A stretch of 64,000 bases of DNA, taken from contig CALRNX020000003.1 of NCBI GenBank assembly GCA_943369665.1, positions 160,493 to 224,492 of the forward strand, given 5' to 3'. The translations under genes were made by a program, and so were the position numbers. Under the pieces are notes generated by a model, which was not told where the DNA came from, searched no databases, and was given only the letters and a program-made list of their open reading frames with translations. This DNA comes from UKL13-3 sp943369665 (GTDB lineage Bacteria > Bacteroidota > Bacteroidia > UKL13-3). Shown in pieces: positions 26,051 through 33,644 of this stretch (positions are counted from its first letter, which is position 1; every line of letters starts with the position of its first letter).

Positions 26051-26157
26051 CGATAACACGGGTTTGGCAAAAGTGGCGGTTCAGTGCTCCGCATCAACTT
26101 TTGTGCTGAAAAGCCCGCCCATCGCCAATCTGCCAAAACTTAAGTGGCAATTTTAAA
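26051..26157 (+). repeat. attC-like element E1
   Basis: Starts 20 bp after a stop codon. The left end holds TAAC (26054-26057) and the right end CTTAAGT followed by an AATTTTAAA tail. It folds into a long imperfect hairpin: arms 26062-26069 with 26131-26139, then 26074-26078 with 26123-26127, then 26080-26084 with 26106-26110. Ends resemble E2 and E3. Confidence 0.6.
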
Positions 26158-26178
26158 TACACAATAAACAATAAAATC

Positions 26179-27558
26179 ATGAAACAAACAGCCTATGGGA
26201 CATTCCCAATTCTTTCTGCTCCCAGTGTAGAAGAAAAAAGTCAAATTTCACAACCCGTATTACCCTCAACATGGGAGTGTACGGCATTACTTCATCCTTA
26301 TAGTCCGCCACCGGATCAAAGCATTCAAAGCACACCCTTTTTTCAAATGTGTACTGCTTCAATTTCATTTATAGAGAATCAAATACTATCAATACAAATT
26401 ACAGGGTTGGAATATGGCGTTTGGTGGTATAAAATTACACCTTCGGGTACTACATTATCTATTGATTGTGGAAATACCTGGCAACCTTATAATATTGGAT
26501 GGACACTACCAACGACCAATTGGCTTGGCAATGAGGCAACATACTTTAGAACAAGTTACCTAAATTGGATGCAAGCGCAGCAGGTAGATTGGTGGAAACA
26601 ACCCGTACCCAATTCCAATGCTACAACCTGGATCTGGTTTGATAGTTCAACTGGTATGCCATTTAGAATGATGTTTGGAGCACCCCCAACAACACCTACC
26701 TCGGCTGACCCCGGACAGTTAGCGTTTTTTCAAAATTTTTCGTTTACTTATTTTTCAGAATTTAATGAGGTGGAAAATCCCAATATTAGCACTTGGCAAC
26801 CAGCTTCTATTCCCGGTTTCAATAATGGAAATCCATTTAATTACAAAATGCTTGTGTGGAATGAATGCTTTGCTATGACAACTTTAATGACTCCGGTTGA
26901 TTCAAAAAGTATGCCTTTGCCTACTTGTGTTCTGTACCAGTGGAAGCCAGATGCAGATTATCAAATAGCCGCAGATAGAACCCAATGTACGATGATGTCA
27001 TATGAATACAATCCAAGTGCAGGCTTTGGAACTCAAGTTGCCATGCTTTATGGGGCATCACCTGCCGAAATGCAAAATCCACCGGCTTTAGCTGATCAAG
27101 GATATATTTTTAATGAAACCATTTTTCTGACAAGAGGATATCCAACACCGGTTGTTTGGAATTGTGATAATATTGGGCTTGGTGAAGAGCCACCAAATTG
27201 GGCAAGCATACCTGCGGTTGAGGGTAAAATTCACGCAACAGTTGTAAATAATTCTGCCTTATGTCCAAATGAAACGGTGAATATCATTTCAGTACTCTTT
27301 CCTCCAACAGATGAGTATCCTCAGGGCAGGTATTTGTGGACATGGTACAGCCCGTTTGCTGGTTCGGATGGGAGTCATAGCAGACCTGTAACCTTTATGG
27401 AATCGGCATCCAATATTGCAGAAGGAGGCACTAGTTTGGCTTTAGCAGATTATTACGATTACCTGGAAATGCCATTAAATGATTGGTTCCCTCCTGAGTA
27501 TTTTGAGTTGCCTTCTATTTGCCCTGTTCCATCACCCAAAAAGCAAATGAAAAAATGA
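26179..27558 (+). CDS. Unknown 459-residue protein coupled to an NHL propeller
   Basis: No recognised domain and no signal peptide. It is rich in Trp, Pro and aromatic residues with many short beta-type segments (YGVWWYKITPSGTTL, WIWFDSSTGMPFRMMFGAPP), so probably a large beta-rich protein. The C-terminus ends in a basic tail (KKQMKK). Its stop codon overlaps the next gene's start (ATGA, 27555-27558), so both products are made together. The unit is bounded by attC-like E1 on the left and a truncated related element on the right. Function unknown. Confidence 0.7.
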   Translation: MKQTAYGTFPILSAPSVEEKSQISQPVLPSTWECTALLHPYSPPPDQSIQSTPFFQMCTASISFIENQILSIQITGLEYGVWWYKITPSGTTLSIDCGNTWQPYNIGWTLPTTNWLGNEATYFRTSYLNWMQAQQVDWWKQPVPNSNATTWIWFDSSTGMPFRMMFGAPPTTPTSADPGQLAFFQNFSFTYFSEFNEVENPNISTWQPASIPGFNNGNPFNYKMLVWNECFAMTTLMTPVDSKSMPLPTCVLYQWKPDADYQIAADRTQCTMMSYEYNPSAGFGTQVAMLYGASPAEMQNPPALADQGYIFNETIFLTRGYPTPVVWNCDNIGLGEEPPNWASIPAVEGKIHATVVNNSALCPNETVNIISVLFPPTDEYPQGRYLWTWYSPFAGSDGSHSRPVTFMESASNIAEGGTSLALADYYDYLEMPLNDWFPPEYFELPSICPVPSPKKQMKK

Positions 27559-28544
27559 TTGCATATATCCAGGATGTCAATTTCCCAATCGTATCGGGAT
27601 TTCAATTTCAAAATGTTAGTTGGGTACAATTGTCCCCAACAGGGAATGAAATTTTTTTCTTACAAAGAGGGTCTCCTGCTGTTACCATATGGGACTTGAA
27701 AGGGAATTATATAAGGAAATGGGATACGCAAATGTTGGGCTATCCTCATTCTCTAACATTTCAGATAATGAATGCCGATGACTATTATGTGTGGATTACA
27801 GATATGGCTCCTCCACTAACTGCCGGGAATTTCTGTGGTCATTGTCTAAAACAATTTGATAGGGAAGGCAACTATCTTGGTAGTATTGGTACTTGTGGGA
27901 TCAATACGGAAGGCAGTGGTTTAAATCCGGTTCAGTTTGACAAAGTTACGGATATTGCTTTTGACTCATTAGGTTATTTATGGGTAACCGATGGAGATAT
28001 CAATGGCATGAATAACAGAGTACTTCAAATAGATCCGATCACTCAGGATGTTTTACAGGTATGGTCAGCACCCAACAATAACGATGGAAATCAGCCAAAG
28101 GAATTTCATTTACCTCATTCCATTTCAATTGATGAGTATGACCGTGTTTGGATTGCGGATGCACTTAATTGTCGGGTTCAGGTAATTAAAACGGATGGAA
28201 CATTTTTGCAAGAATTAAACTGTTTTGGTACTGATGGCGTATATGGTGTATGTGTGCGTAAAGACCCTCATACCCTAACAACTAAATTGATTGTAAGCAC
28301 TAGCCCCACTGTTTCTCCAACTGGAGGCATGGTGAAAATTTTTGAAGTAGTTGCAGGAGATATGCCGGTTCCCAATGGATGTATAACTGAATTTCAATGG
28401 AATATTAACTTACCACAAGGAACTTCAGAAGCAATGTTGCATATGATTGACGTAACAGCAGACTGTGATCAGGTATTTTTAGCTCCGTTGGGTGGAGATT
28501 TAGCCCCTCAAAAATGGATTAAGGTGTATACCCCATCATCATAA
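27555..28544 (+). CDS. NHL-repeat beta-propeller protein
   Basis: 329 residues from the ATG at 27555, chosen because it overlaps the upstream stop as ATGA; an earlier in-frame ATG lies inside the upstream gene. NHL-type repeats are visible: FDKVTDIAFDSLGYLWVTDG, LPHSISIDEYDRVWIAD, CRVQVIKTDGTFL. This is a six-bladed propeller as in peptidylglycine amidating lyases and NHL adaptor proteins. No signal peptide is seen, so it may work in the cytoplasm with its partner. An enzymatic role is not demonstrable. Confidence 0.8.
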   Translation: MIAYIQDVNFPIVSGFQFQNVSWVQLSPTGNEIFFLQRGSPAVTIWDLKGNYIRKWDTQMLGYPHSLTFQIMNADDYYVWITDMAPPLTAGNFCGHCLKQFDREGNYLGSIGTCGINTEGSGLNPVQFDKVTDIAFDSLGYLWVTDGDINGMNNRVLQIDPITQDVLQVWSAPNNNDGNQPKEFHLPHSISIDEYDRVWIADALNCRVQVIKTDGTFLQELNCFGTDGVYGVCVRKDPHTLTTKLIVSTSPTVSPTGGMVKIFEVVAGDMPVPNGCITEFQWNINLPQGTSEAMLHMIDVTADCDQVFLAPLGGDLAPQKWIKVYTPSS

Positions 28545-28600
28545 AAATAACTGTTGCTAAAGAAAAATTGCCACTAACACGGGTTTTGGCCAACCCCTAA

Positions 28601-28651
28601 CAAAAATGGCCAATCCTGCGGAATGCCATGAAAGCGAGATGAAAAGCGAAT
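28601..28651 (+). pseudogene. Fragment of a zinc-ribbon gene (relative of 33368-33634)
   Basis: Translates to NKNGQSCGMP*KRDEK, against NKNCQSCGMPLKRDEK near the start of the intact gene at 33368. One ligand Cys is changed to Gly and an in-frame stop is present. The nucleotide match covers roughly 45 bp. Confidence 0.8.
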
Positions 28652-28731
28652 AAAAAGGTGACGTGTTATGGGAAAGTGTAAACCCTGATGGCTCGAAAGG
28701 TTATGATGGTTTTGAAATGGAAGAGAAATAA
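28645..28731 (+). pseudogene. Decayed copy B of the htrA 3' end
   Basis: In the htrA frame it reads KGDVLWESVNPDGSKGYDGF then EMEEK and TAA, against KGGVLLEGVHPDGAKGYYAI then AVEEK and TAA. The stop is in the same place; a stop codon or indel disrupts the upstream end. It is the best preserved copy. Confidence 0.82.
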
Positions 28732-28751
28732 GATTCCATCATTCAGAAATG

Positions 28752-28786
28752 AAAACGGTTACTTGAGAAAGTGTCCGTTTTTGTTT
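28752..28786 (+). terminator. Terminator copy T-B
   Basis: Stem arms 28752-28764 and 28769-28781 with one mismatch, GAGA loop and T-rich tail. Same arm sequence family as T0 and T-A; follows decayed copy B at the same distance as in htrA. Confidence 0.75.
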
Positions 28787-28893
28787 TGGAAAGTAGAATT
28801 ACATTTATAGAAATATATACGCCACGATATAGCGTCTATGCAGCACTAGGGTGTTCGATAGGCGCTACAAAGTAGTGCCTACAAATAGGTTAC
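28767..28893 (+). repeat. Repeat R2, hairpin-bearing (partner of R1)
   Basis: Shares about 125 bp with R1. Its hairpin uses arms 28831-28839 and 28858-28866 (9 bp, one G-U) with an inner GCAC/GTGT stem around a 4-nt loop. Loop-proximal bases differ from R1 but pairing is kept. It lies just upstream of the PIN-domain gene. Confidence 0.75.
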
Positions 28894-28914
28894 CTATATA
28901 TATAACAACCAAAT

Positions 28915-29883
28915 ATGAATATACTATACATTGACGCTAATATTTATCTTGGATTTTATAATTCAAACAGACCTGAGTATAAAAAGTTACTTGGTGCGGT
29001 AATAGAGTTAGCAGACAAAATATTTTTTACCGAACAACTTGGTTATGAAATTGACCGAAATAAACTAAACATATTTAGACTTTCAATTGAGAATTACATA
29101 AAACAAGTTTCGGTAACTTCGACAACCTTGCCAGAGCATTTAGATGAAGACAACTCACCAAAATTGGCCGAATGGAATAAGGCAAGAAAAGAACTTGAAA
29201 AAAATGTATCAACTTCAAACAAAGAGTTGACATCAATTCTTAATGATGTTCTGAATGATATTTCTGTTTCTCAAGACAAAGTATCAAAAGAACTTTCAGT
29301 ATTGTATTCAAAATCCAGCAAACCTACTGCGGGTGACATTGAAAAGGCAAGATTTAGAAAAGAAATTGGAAACCCTCCTGGAAAAAGAGCCGACCCATTA
29401 GGAGACCAACTTTCTTGGGAACAACTGTTAAATATTATTCCTAAGATAACTGCACTTTGGGTTGTTTCTACCGACAGGGATTATTTTACAGAACATAAAA
29501 AGGATCTATATCTTAATCCAATATTATACAATGACTTAATTGAACTTAATCCTAAATTGGAAGTTAAGACATTTAATATTTTGTCAGAAGCACTTAGGGA
29601 TTTTGACAGTAAAGAAAAAATAGCAGCTATTCCAAGCAAGGAAGAACTTGACATTATTTCTGTAACTGAATCTAAAGACTTAACTGGCTTAACAGGCTCT
29701 ACCGCATCATTTATCAATTCCTTTAGTTTTTTACAAAACAAGCCGAGCCTTTGTCAGAAATGTGATGAGATAAATTCTTTCTTGGATGGGGCATATTTAC
29801 GTTCACAATACGGTGGATTAACGCTACAATATATCTGTAAAAAATGCGGATTTCATTACGACACAGGAGATTCATTTGACTAA
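28915..29883 (+). CDS. PIN-domain (DUF4935-like) protein with C-terminal zinc ribbon
   Basis: 322 residues. The N-terminus YIDANIYLGFY carries the first PIN acidic residue. ADPLGDQLSWEQLL (about 161-175) and LWVVSTDRDYF (about 182-192) provide further acidic residues, the layout of DUF4935 PIN-like nucleases with a helical insertion between. After a linker, the last 50 residues form a zinc ribbon (CQKC ... CKKCGFHYD). PIN proteins cleave RNA; DUF4935 members are often found in accessory or defence regions. It is a single-gene unit between repeat R2 and element E2. A nuclease role is inferred. Confidence 0.82.
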   Translation: MNILYIDANIYLGFYNSNRPEYKKLLGAVIELADKIFFTEQLGYEIDRNKLNIFRLSIENYIKQVSVTSTTLPEHLDEDNSPKLAEWNKARKELEKNVSTSNKELTSILNDVLNDISVSQDKVSKELSVLYSKSSKPTAGDIEKARFRKEIGNPPGKRADPLGDQLSWEQLLNIIPKITALWVVSTDRDYFTEHKKDLYLNPILYNDLIELNPKLEVKTFNILSEALRDFDSKEKIAAIPSKEELDIISVTESKDLTGLTGSTASFINSFSFLQNKPSLCQKCDEINSFLDGAYLRSQYGGLTLQYICKKCGFHYDTGDSFD

Positions 29884-29911
29884 TATTGAATAACAATGGA
29901 GAAAAAAATAC

Positions 29912-30054
29912 AGGTAACAACACTTGCCCAAAGGCGGGGTTTCGTGTTCCGAAGATAGTTTTGTGGTTAATGAACGTTTAGTTCATCAAATCATGTTTTG
30001 TGGTAAAAGTTCCGGCCATCGGGTAGCTGCAAAACATTATTCACAATTATAAAA
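29912..30054 (+). repeat. attC-like element E2
   Basis: Left end TAAC at 29915-29918 and a CAACACTTGCCCAAAGGCG start; right end GCAAAACATTATTC then an AATTATAAAA tail. An internal hairpin is formed by ATGAAC/GTTCAT around position 29977. It begins 29 bp after the PIN gene's stop. Confidence 0.5.
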
Positions 30055-30065
30055 CGACAACAAAT

Positions 30066-31040
30066 ATGGCAAAGACAACAAAAGTAGAAAAAGCTGAAGA
30101 AGTAGTAGTTGAAGACGCTGCACCAGTAGTTCCAGAAACAGAAACGAAGAAAGAAGAAAAAGTATTAAATCCTGACAAATTCATGGATTTGATAAAGATT
30201 ATTCAAGGAGCTAAAGAAATTAGCGACCTAAAGCCCACGCTTTACAAACACATACTTGAAATAGCAAAGCGAAATGGCATATCAGACACATACCATTTAT
30301 TGTTTTTATATGAGCCAAACTTAAGCATAGAACAAGGAATGGTTGACAAAATATACAACGCTATTCCTAATGGAAATGCAAAACCAATTCTTTTACTCAT
30401 TCATAATCACGGAGGGCGAATTGAGCCAGCTTACCTAATTAGTAAAACTTGTAAAGAATTATCTCCAAAATTTGTTGTGACAATACCTCGAAAAGCTAAA
30501 TCTGCTGCGACACTTATCTCATTAGGAGGAAATGAAATTCACATGGGGCCAATGAGTGAATTGGGGCCAATTGATCCGCAATTTGCAGGACTTCCTGCTT
30601 TAGGAATTAGTAGTTCGTTAGAAAGTATTGCAAAAATTGTTTGTAAGTATCCTGGGGCAAGTGCAATGTTTGCTGACTTTATGAAAGAAAAACTTGACCT
30701 ACGTATTCTTGGTTATTTTGAGCGAGTATCAGAATCAGCACAACAATACGCGATAAGATTATTGGCAGGTAAAGAGTTAAAATTAACTGCTGACGAAGTT
30801 GCTCATAAGTTAGTTTATGAATATAAAGACCATAGTTTCGTAATTGATAAAGAAGAGGCTATAGAACTTTTAGGAGACATTGTGAAAGTCAACACCAATG
30901 AATATAAATTTGGAAACGAGATTCATAAATTCCTTAATGAAGTGAACATTATTATTGGGATATTCAAGTCTAAATCACTTGCAATTGTGGGTTCGCCAAG
31001 AGACTTTATAATTACTGACAAGAAAAAGGATGACGAATAA
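30066..31040 (+). CDS. SDH/ClpP-like serine protease (serine dehydrogenase proteinase family)
   Basis: 324 residues. The first 40 residues are a low-complexity Lys/Glu/Val/Ala tail. The core has the ClpP/crotonase fold pattern of the SDH proteinase family: LLLIHNHGGRIEPAYLIS, then IPRKAKSAATLISLGGNEI with the likely nucleophile Ser, then GPMSELGPIDPQF, and later VAHKLVYEYKDHSFVID. There is no signal peptide, so it is cytoplasmic, unlike SppA. Physiological substrates of this family are poorly known. It stands alone between E2 and E3. Confidence 0.85.
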   Translation: MAKTTKVEKAEEVVVEDAAPVVPETETKKEEKVLNPDKFMDLIKIIQGAKEISDLKPTLYKHILEIAKRNGISDTYHLLFLYEPNLSIEQGMVDKIYNAIPNGNAKPILLLIHNHGGRIEPAYLISKTCKELSPKFVVTIPRKAKSAATLISLGGNEIHMGPMSELGPIDPQFAGLPALGISSSLESIAKIVCKYPGASAMFADFMKEKLDLRILGYFERVSESAQQYAIRLLAGKELKLTADEVAHKLVYEYKDHSFVIDKEEAIELLGDIVKVNTNEYKFGNEIHKFLNEVNIIIGIFKSKSLAIVGSPRDFIITDKKKDDE

Positions 31041-31044
31041 CTGT

Positions 31045-31187
31045 GCATAACAGCACTTACCGAAAAGTAGTGATTCAGTGGTTAAATGAAGCTTTGTGCT
31101 TCGTATCAAATTCTGTGCTGGCAGACAGTTTTCCTCTCCGAAATCGTCAACTTTTTTTAGCAGCAAACCATTAGGCGTAATTTTAAA
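31045..31187 (+). repeat. attC-like element E3
   Basis: Left end GCATAAC, close to the attC RYYYAAC core; right end ATTAGGC, close to GTTRRRY, followed by AATTTTAAA as in E1. It contains a GAAGC/GCTTC hairpin near 31090-31102. It starts 5 bp after the SDH-type gene's stop. Confidence 0.58.
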
Positions 31188-31245
31188 GACGCATTCGATT
31201 ACTTAAATAATTCATAGATATTTGCAGAATTAAATAGAAAGATGT

Positions 31246-31935
31246 ATGCGACTAAATCATAATAACAGAGGATACACTATAAACGAACCAAATATTTGCC
31301 CTCATTGCCATGTAATCAACAATCCAAATTATCAATGGGGTGTGGCAACTATGGATACTGATGACGTACTTGCATATATTTCTGCTTGGCTATGTGCAAA
31401 TAAATCATGTAATAAGATATTCGTGACTTTAGACAAGTCTCCAGATGGCAATAGTTTTGCATTTTCACGATTTCTTAATGGCCTTCCTAAAGGACCTGCT
31501 TGGCCAAAACCTATTACCGATTTAAAAAGTGGGAATCCTAAGAATACAGATCAGGTTGAATCATCGCGTTTCATTAAAACATATCTTCAAAGTCTGATGG
31601 CCGAAAACCAAGGGCTTGATGAACTTGCTGGTATGGGGTACAGAAAAGCTATTGAATATTTGGTAAAGGATTGGGCCATTCAGGGTAAACCTGCTGACAA
31701 AGATAAAATTGAATCATTGTGGCTTGGGCAAGTTATAACTGGATATTATGAGGGTGATCTAAAGGAAATTCTGGAAAGAGCCACTTGGTTGGGGAATGAC
31801 CAAGCTCATTACAATAAGCTCTTCGAAGAGTATGATGTTAACGACTTAAAAGAACTAATAGATTTAATAATGGTGGAATTGGATAGGCAGTTTAAGAAGA
31901 AACACTATATCGACACAATACAAAGACGAAAATAA
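31246..31935 (+). CDS. DUF4145-type protein with N-terminal zinc ribbon
   Basis: 229 residues from ATG 31246; an ATG 4 bp earlier runs into an immediate stop. The N-terminus carries CPHC (18-21) and later CANKSC (about 49-54), a zinc-ribbon pair. The C-terminal half has the DUF4145 pattern: GMGYRKAIEYLVKD and ATWLGNDQAHYNKLFEEYD, a HEPN-like helical domain often attached to restriction or defence proteins. It is followed after 33 bp by an unknown membrane-associated protein. Nucleic-acid sensing is a reasonable but untested guess. Confidence 0.8.
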   Translation: MRLNHNNRGYTINEPNICPHCHVINNPNYQWGVATMDTDDVLAYISAWLCANKSCNKIFVTLDKSPDGNSFAFSRFLNGLPKGPAWPKPITDLKSGNPKNTDQVESSRFIKTYLQSLMAENQGLDELAGMGYRKAIEYLVKDWAIQGKPADKDKIESLWLGQVITGYYEGDLKEILERATWLGNDQAHYNKLFEEYDVNDLKELIDLIMVELDRQFKKKHYIDTIQRRK

Positions 31936-31968
31936 GAATCTTCAAAAAAATAATTAAAAGCTACTCTC

Positions 31969-32646
31969 ATGATATTGTTGACTTACCAAAAAAATGAAGT
32001 ATTCGATTTAATAGAAAAAGCCGAGTTAGATACAAGCAAATTTGAATGGGGCCGCACCAGTTGTTTATTCGTTACCTCACCAAAGGATATAGGCAATGTT
32101 GTGCCGGCCGATAAACTGACTTACAAAGAAACAGATTTCTATTACCTCTTTGGAGAAAGGCGTACCGCAGAATCGCATTATGCAGAATTTAGTCCTGGGG
32201 AATCAACTTATGTTGGAACTTATTTTTCAGGGTCTTGGATAGGACAGATAAAATATGTAGAAAGGTGGCTTAGCTACCTTAAGAGGGAGGTTCAGGAGAT
32301 TGATAAATGGGACAGAATCCAAGCAGATATGGGCCAAGCAAATTTTGGTTTCAATTACTCTCAAGGAACTTTTTCTGAAGCCGAATATCAGGTGCTTTCA
32401 ATTAAGATAGAATCCTTAAAACAAAACTTCGAATCGATAGGACTTCAAAAGGAACAAATCAAACTACTTCAAGACATATTGGAACATACCAAGCAAGTCG
32501 CTAAAGAAATGAATAAAGTAGACTGGAAAAATCTTTTCCTAGGCTCTATTATGGCGGCAATTGCTCAATTAAGTTTATCTCAGGATATGGCTAAGGTAAT
32601 TTGGAGTTTAATTAAAGAAAGCTTCAATAAACTCCTATTGCCATAA
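31969..32646 (+). CDS. Unknown protein with C-terminal hydrophobic segment, partner of the DUF4145 protein
   Basis: 225 residues. The N-terminal 110 residues are mixed alpha/beta with a conserved-looking aromatic core (YYLFGERRTAESHYAEF). The middle is a coiled-coil-like helix (about 138-180) and the end has one possible amphipathic or membrane helix (LFLGSIMAAIAQLSLSQ). I know no family. Its place 33 bp after a DUF4145 gene suggests a sensor/effector pair in which this protein acts at the membrane; this is inference only. Confidence 0.65.
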   Translation: MILLTYQKNEVFDLIEKAELDTSKFEWGRTSCLFVTSPKDIGNVVPADKLTYKETDFYYLFGERRTAESHYAEFSPGESTYVGTYFSGSWIGQIKYVERWLSYLKREVQEIDKWDRIQADMGQANFGFNYSQGTFSEAEYQVLSIKIESLKQNFESIGLQKEQIKLLQDILEHTKQVAKEMNKVDWKNLFLGSIMAAIAQLSLSQDMAKVIWSLIKESFNKLLLP

Positions 32647-32965
32647 ACCTTTTATATTTAAGAAGTTTCACAAGTTGAATCTTCAAAGCTTGATTGAAGG
32701 AAAATGGCTTGCTGAATTCTGCTTTAAGCAGGGAGACAAATTCTAAGTAGAAGGAGAGACAAATAAATTTACGCAGACAAAGACTTGTGGGATGTAAAAC
32801 ATACACCTACAGCACCTAAAAGCAATGCTGGCTATTATGCTGAAAATGTGCATTTCGTTGCCAAGTTTTTTCTATCTTGGTTCGACAATTAAACATTACG
32901 CACTAGGCAACAACGCAAAGTAGAAACGTTAATAGGAAACATACATAAAACCAACAAGACTATTT
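32647..32965. other. 319-bp gap with stop-broken remnant
   Basis: No intact gene. On the plus strand from about 32682 the frame LIEGKWLAEFCFKQGDKF reads well, then meets stops, as a decayed gene piece would. The last 80 bp are A/T-rich and probably carry the promoter of the next gene. No terminator is obvious after 32646. Confidence 0.4.
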
Positions 32966-33358
32966 ATGAAACAAATTATTTTAGTATTAATTATATTAGC
33001 GTTAGATATTAGTTATGTGAAAGCACAAACAACTATTGACACCTTGTTATGCAAAGAGTGGAAGCTAAAGTCATATGAAGAGTCAGGTAAAATATTTTCT
33101 CCTGCTCCAGATCAAATAAATAACAGAATGATATTTTATTTTGATCATAAGGTTAAATCAATTGAAACTGGAAACATACAAAACGGAATTTGGAAGTATG
33201 ATTCCAAGGCCAAAATGCTAATGGTAGTTGATAATCTAACAAAAGAAAAAGTTGTTCTAAAAGTGATTAGAATTACAAAAGATGAATGTATTTTAGAATT
33301 TAAGGATCCCGAAGGTGCTTTGTTGAAAATGCATATGGTATCTGTTACAAAACGATAA
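32966..33358 (+). CDS. Small secreted lipocalin-like protein
   Basis: 130 residues with a signal peptide (VKAQ). The mature part begins LCKEWKLKSYEESGK and continues with short beta strands (MIFYFDHKVKSIETG, GIWKYDSKAKMLMV), the pattern of Bacteroidota lipocalin-like-domain proteins. Ligand and role are unknown. It precedes the zinc-ribbon gene by 9 bp and may be co-transcribed with it. Confidence 0.7.
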   Translation: MKQIILVLIILALDISYVKAQTTIDTLLCKEWKLKSYEESGKIFSPAPDQINNRMIFYFDHKVKSIETGNIQNGIWKYDSKAKMLMVVDNLTKEKVVLKVIRITKDECILEFKDPEGALLKMHMVSVTKR

Positions 33359-33367
33359 TCAAACAAT

Positions 33368-33634
33368 ATGACTACCCAAAACAAAAACTGCCAATCCTGC
33401 GGAATGCCCTTGAAGCGGGATGAAAAAGGAGGCGGCACAAATGCAGACGGAAGCAAAAGCGAAGTATACTGTTCTTACTGTTTTGAGAACGGTGAATTTT
33501 TATACAAAGGAAATGATGTGAATGCATTCCAGGATTATTGTAAAGAGAAGATGATCGAAGGCGGGCATTCACGGTTTACCTCATGGTTATTCACCCGCGG
33601 CATGAAACGTTTGGGCAGGTGGAAACAACATTAA
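33368..33634 (+). CDS. Zinc-ribbon protein (zf-ribbon_2 type)
   Basis: 88 residues. CQSCGMPL at residues 8-15 and CSYCFENGEF at about 36-45 give a four-cysteine zinc site, with the short DE..GG.TN spacer typical of the putative zinc-ribbon family. The remainder is a helical tail with basic residues. A decayed fragment of a relative lies at 28601-28651, so this gene or a copy of it was caught up in rearrangements of the accessory region. Next gene begins 10 bp downstream. Confidence 0.85.
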   Translation: MTTQNKNCQSCGMPLKRDEKGGGTNADGSKSEVYCSYCFENGEFLYKGNDVNAFQDYCKEKMIEGGHSRFTSWLFTRGMKRLGRWKQH

Positions 33635-33644
33635 TTTGATCAAT

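Larger units (their letters stand above)
28545..28914. other. 370-bp gap made of fused relics
   Basis: Contains, in order: a truncated attC-like start (28573-28600), a zinc-ribbon gene fragment (28601-28651), decayed htrA-end copy B (28645-28731), terminator copy T-B (28752-28786) and repeat R2 (28767-28893). No intact gene. Confidence 0.75.
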
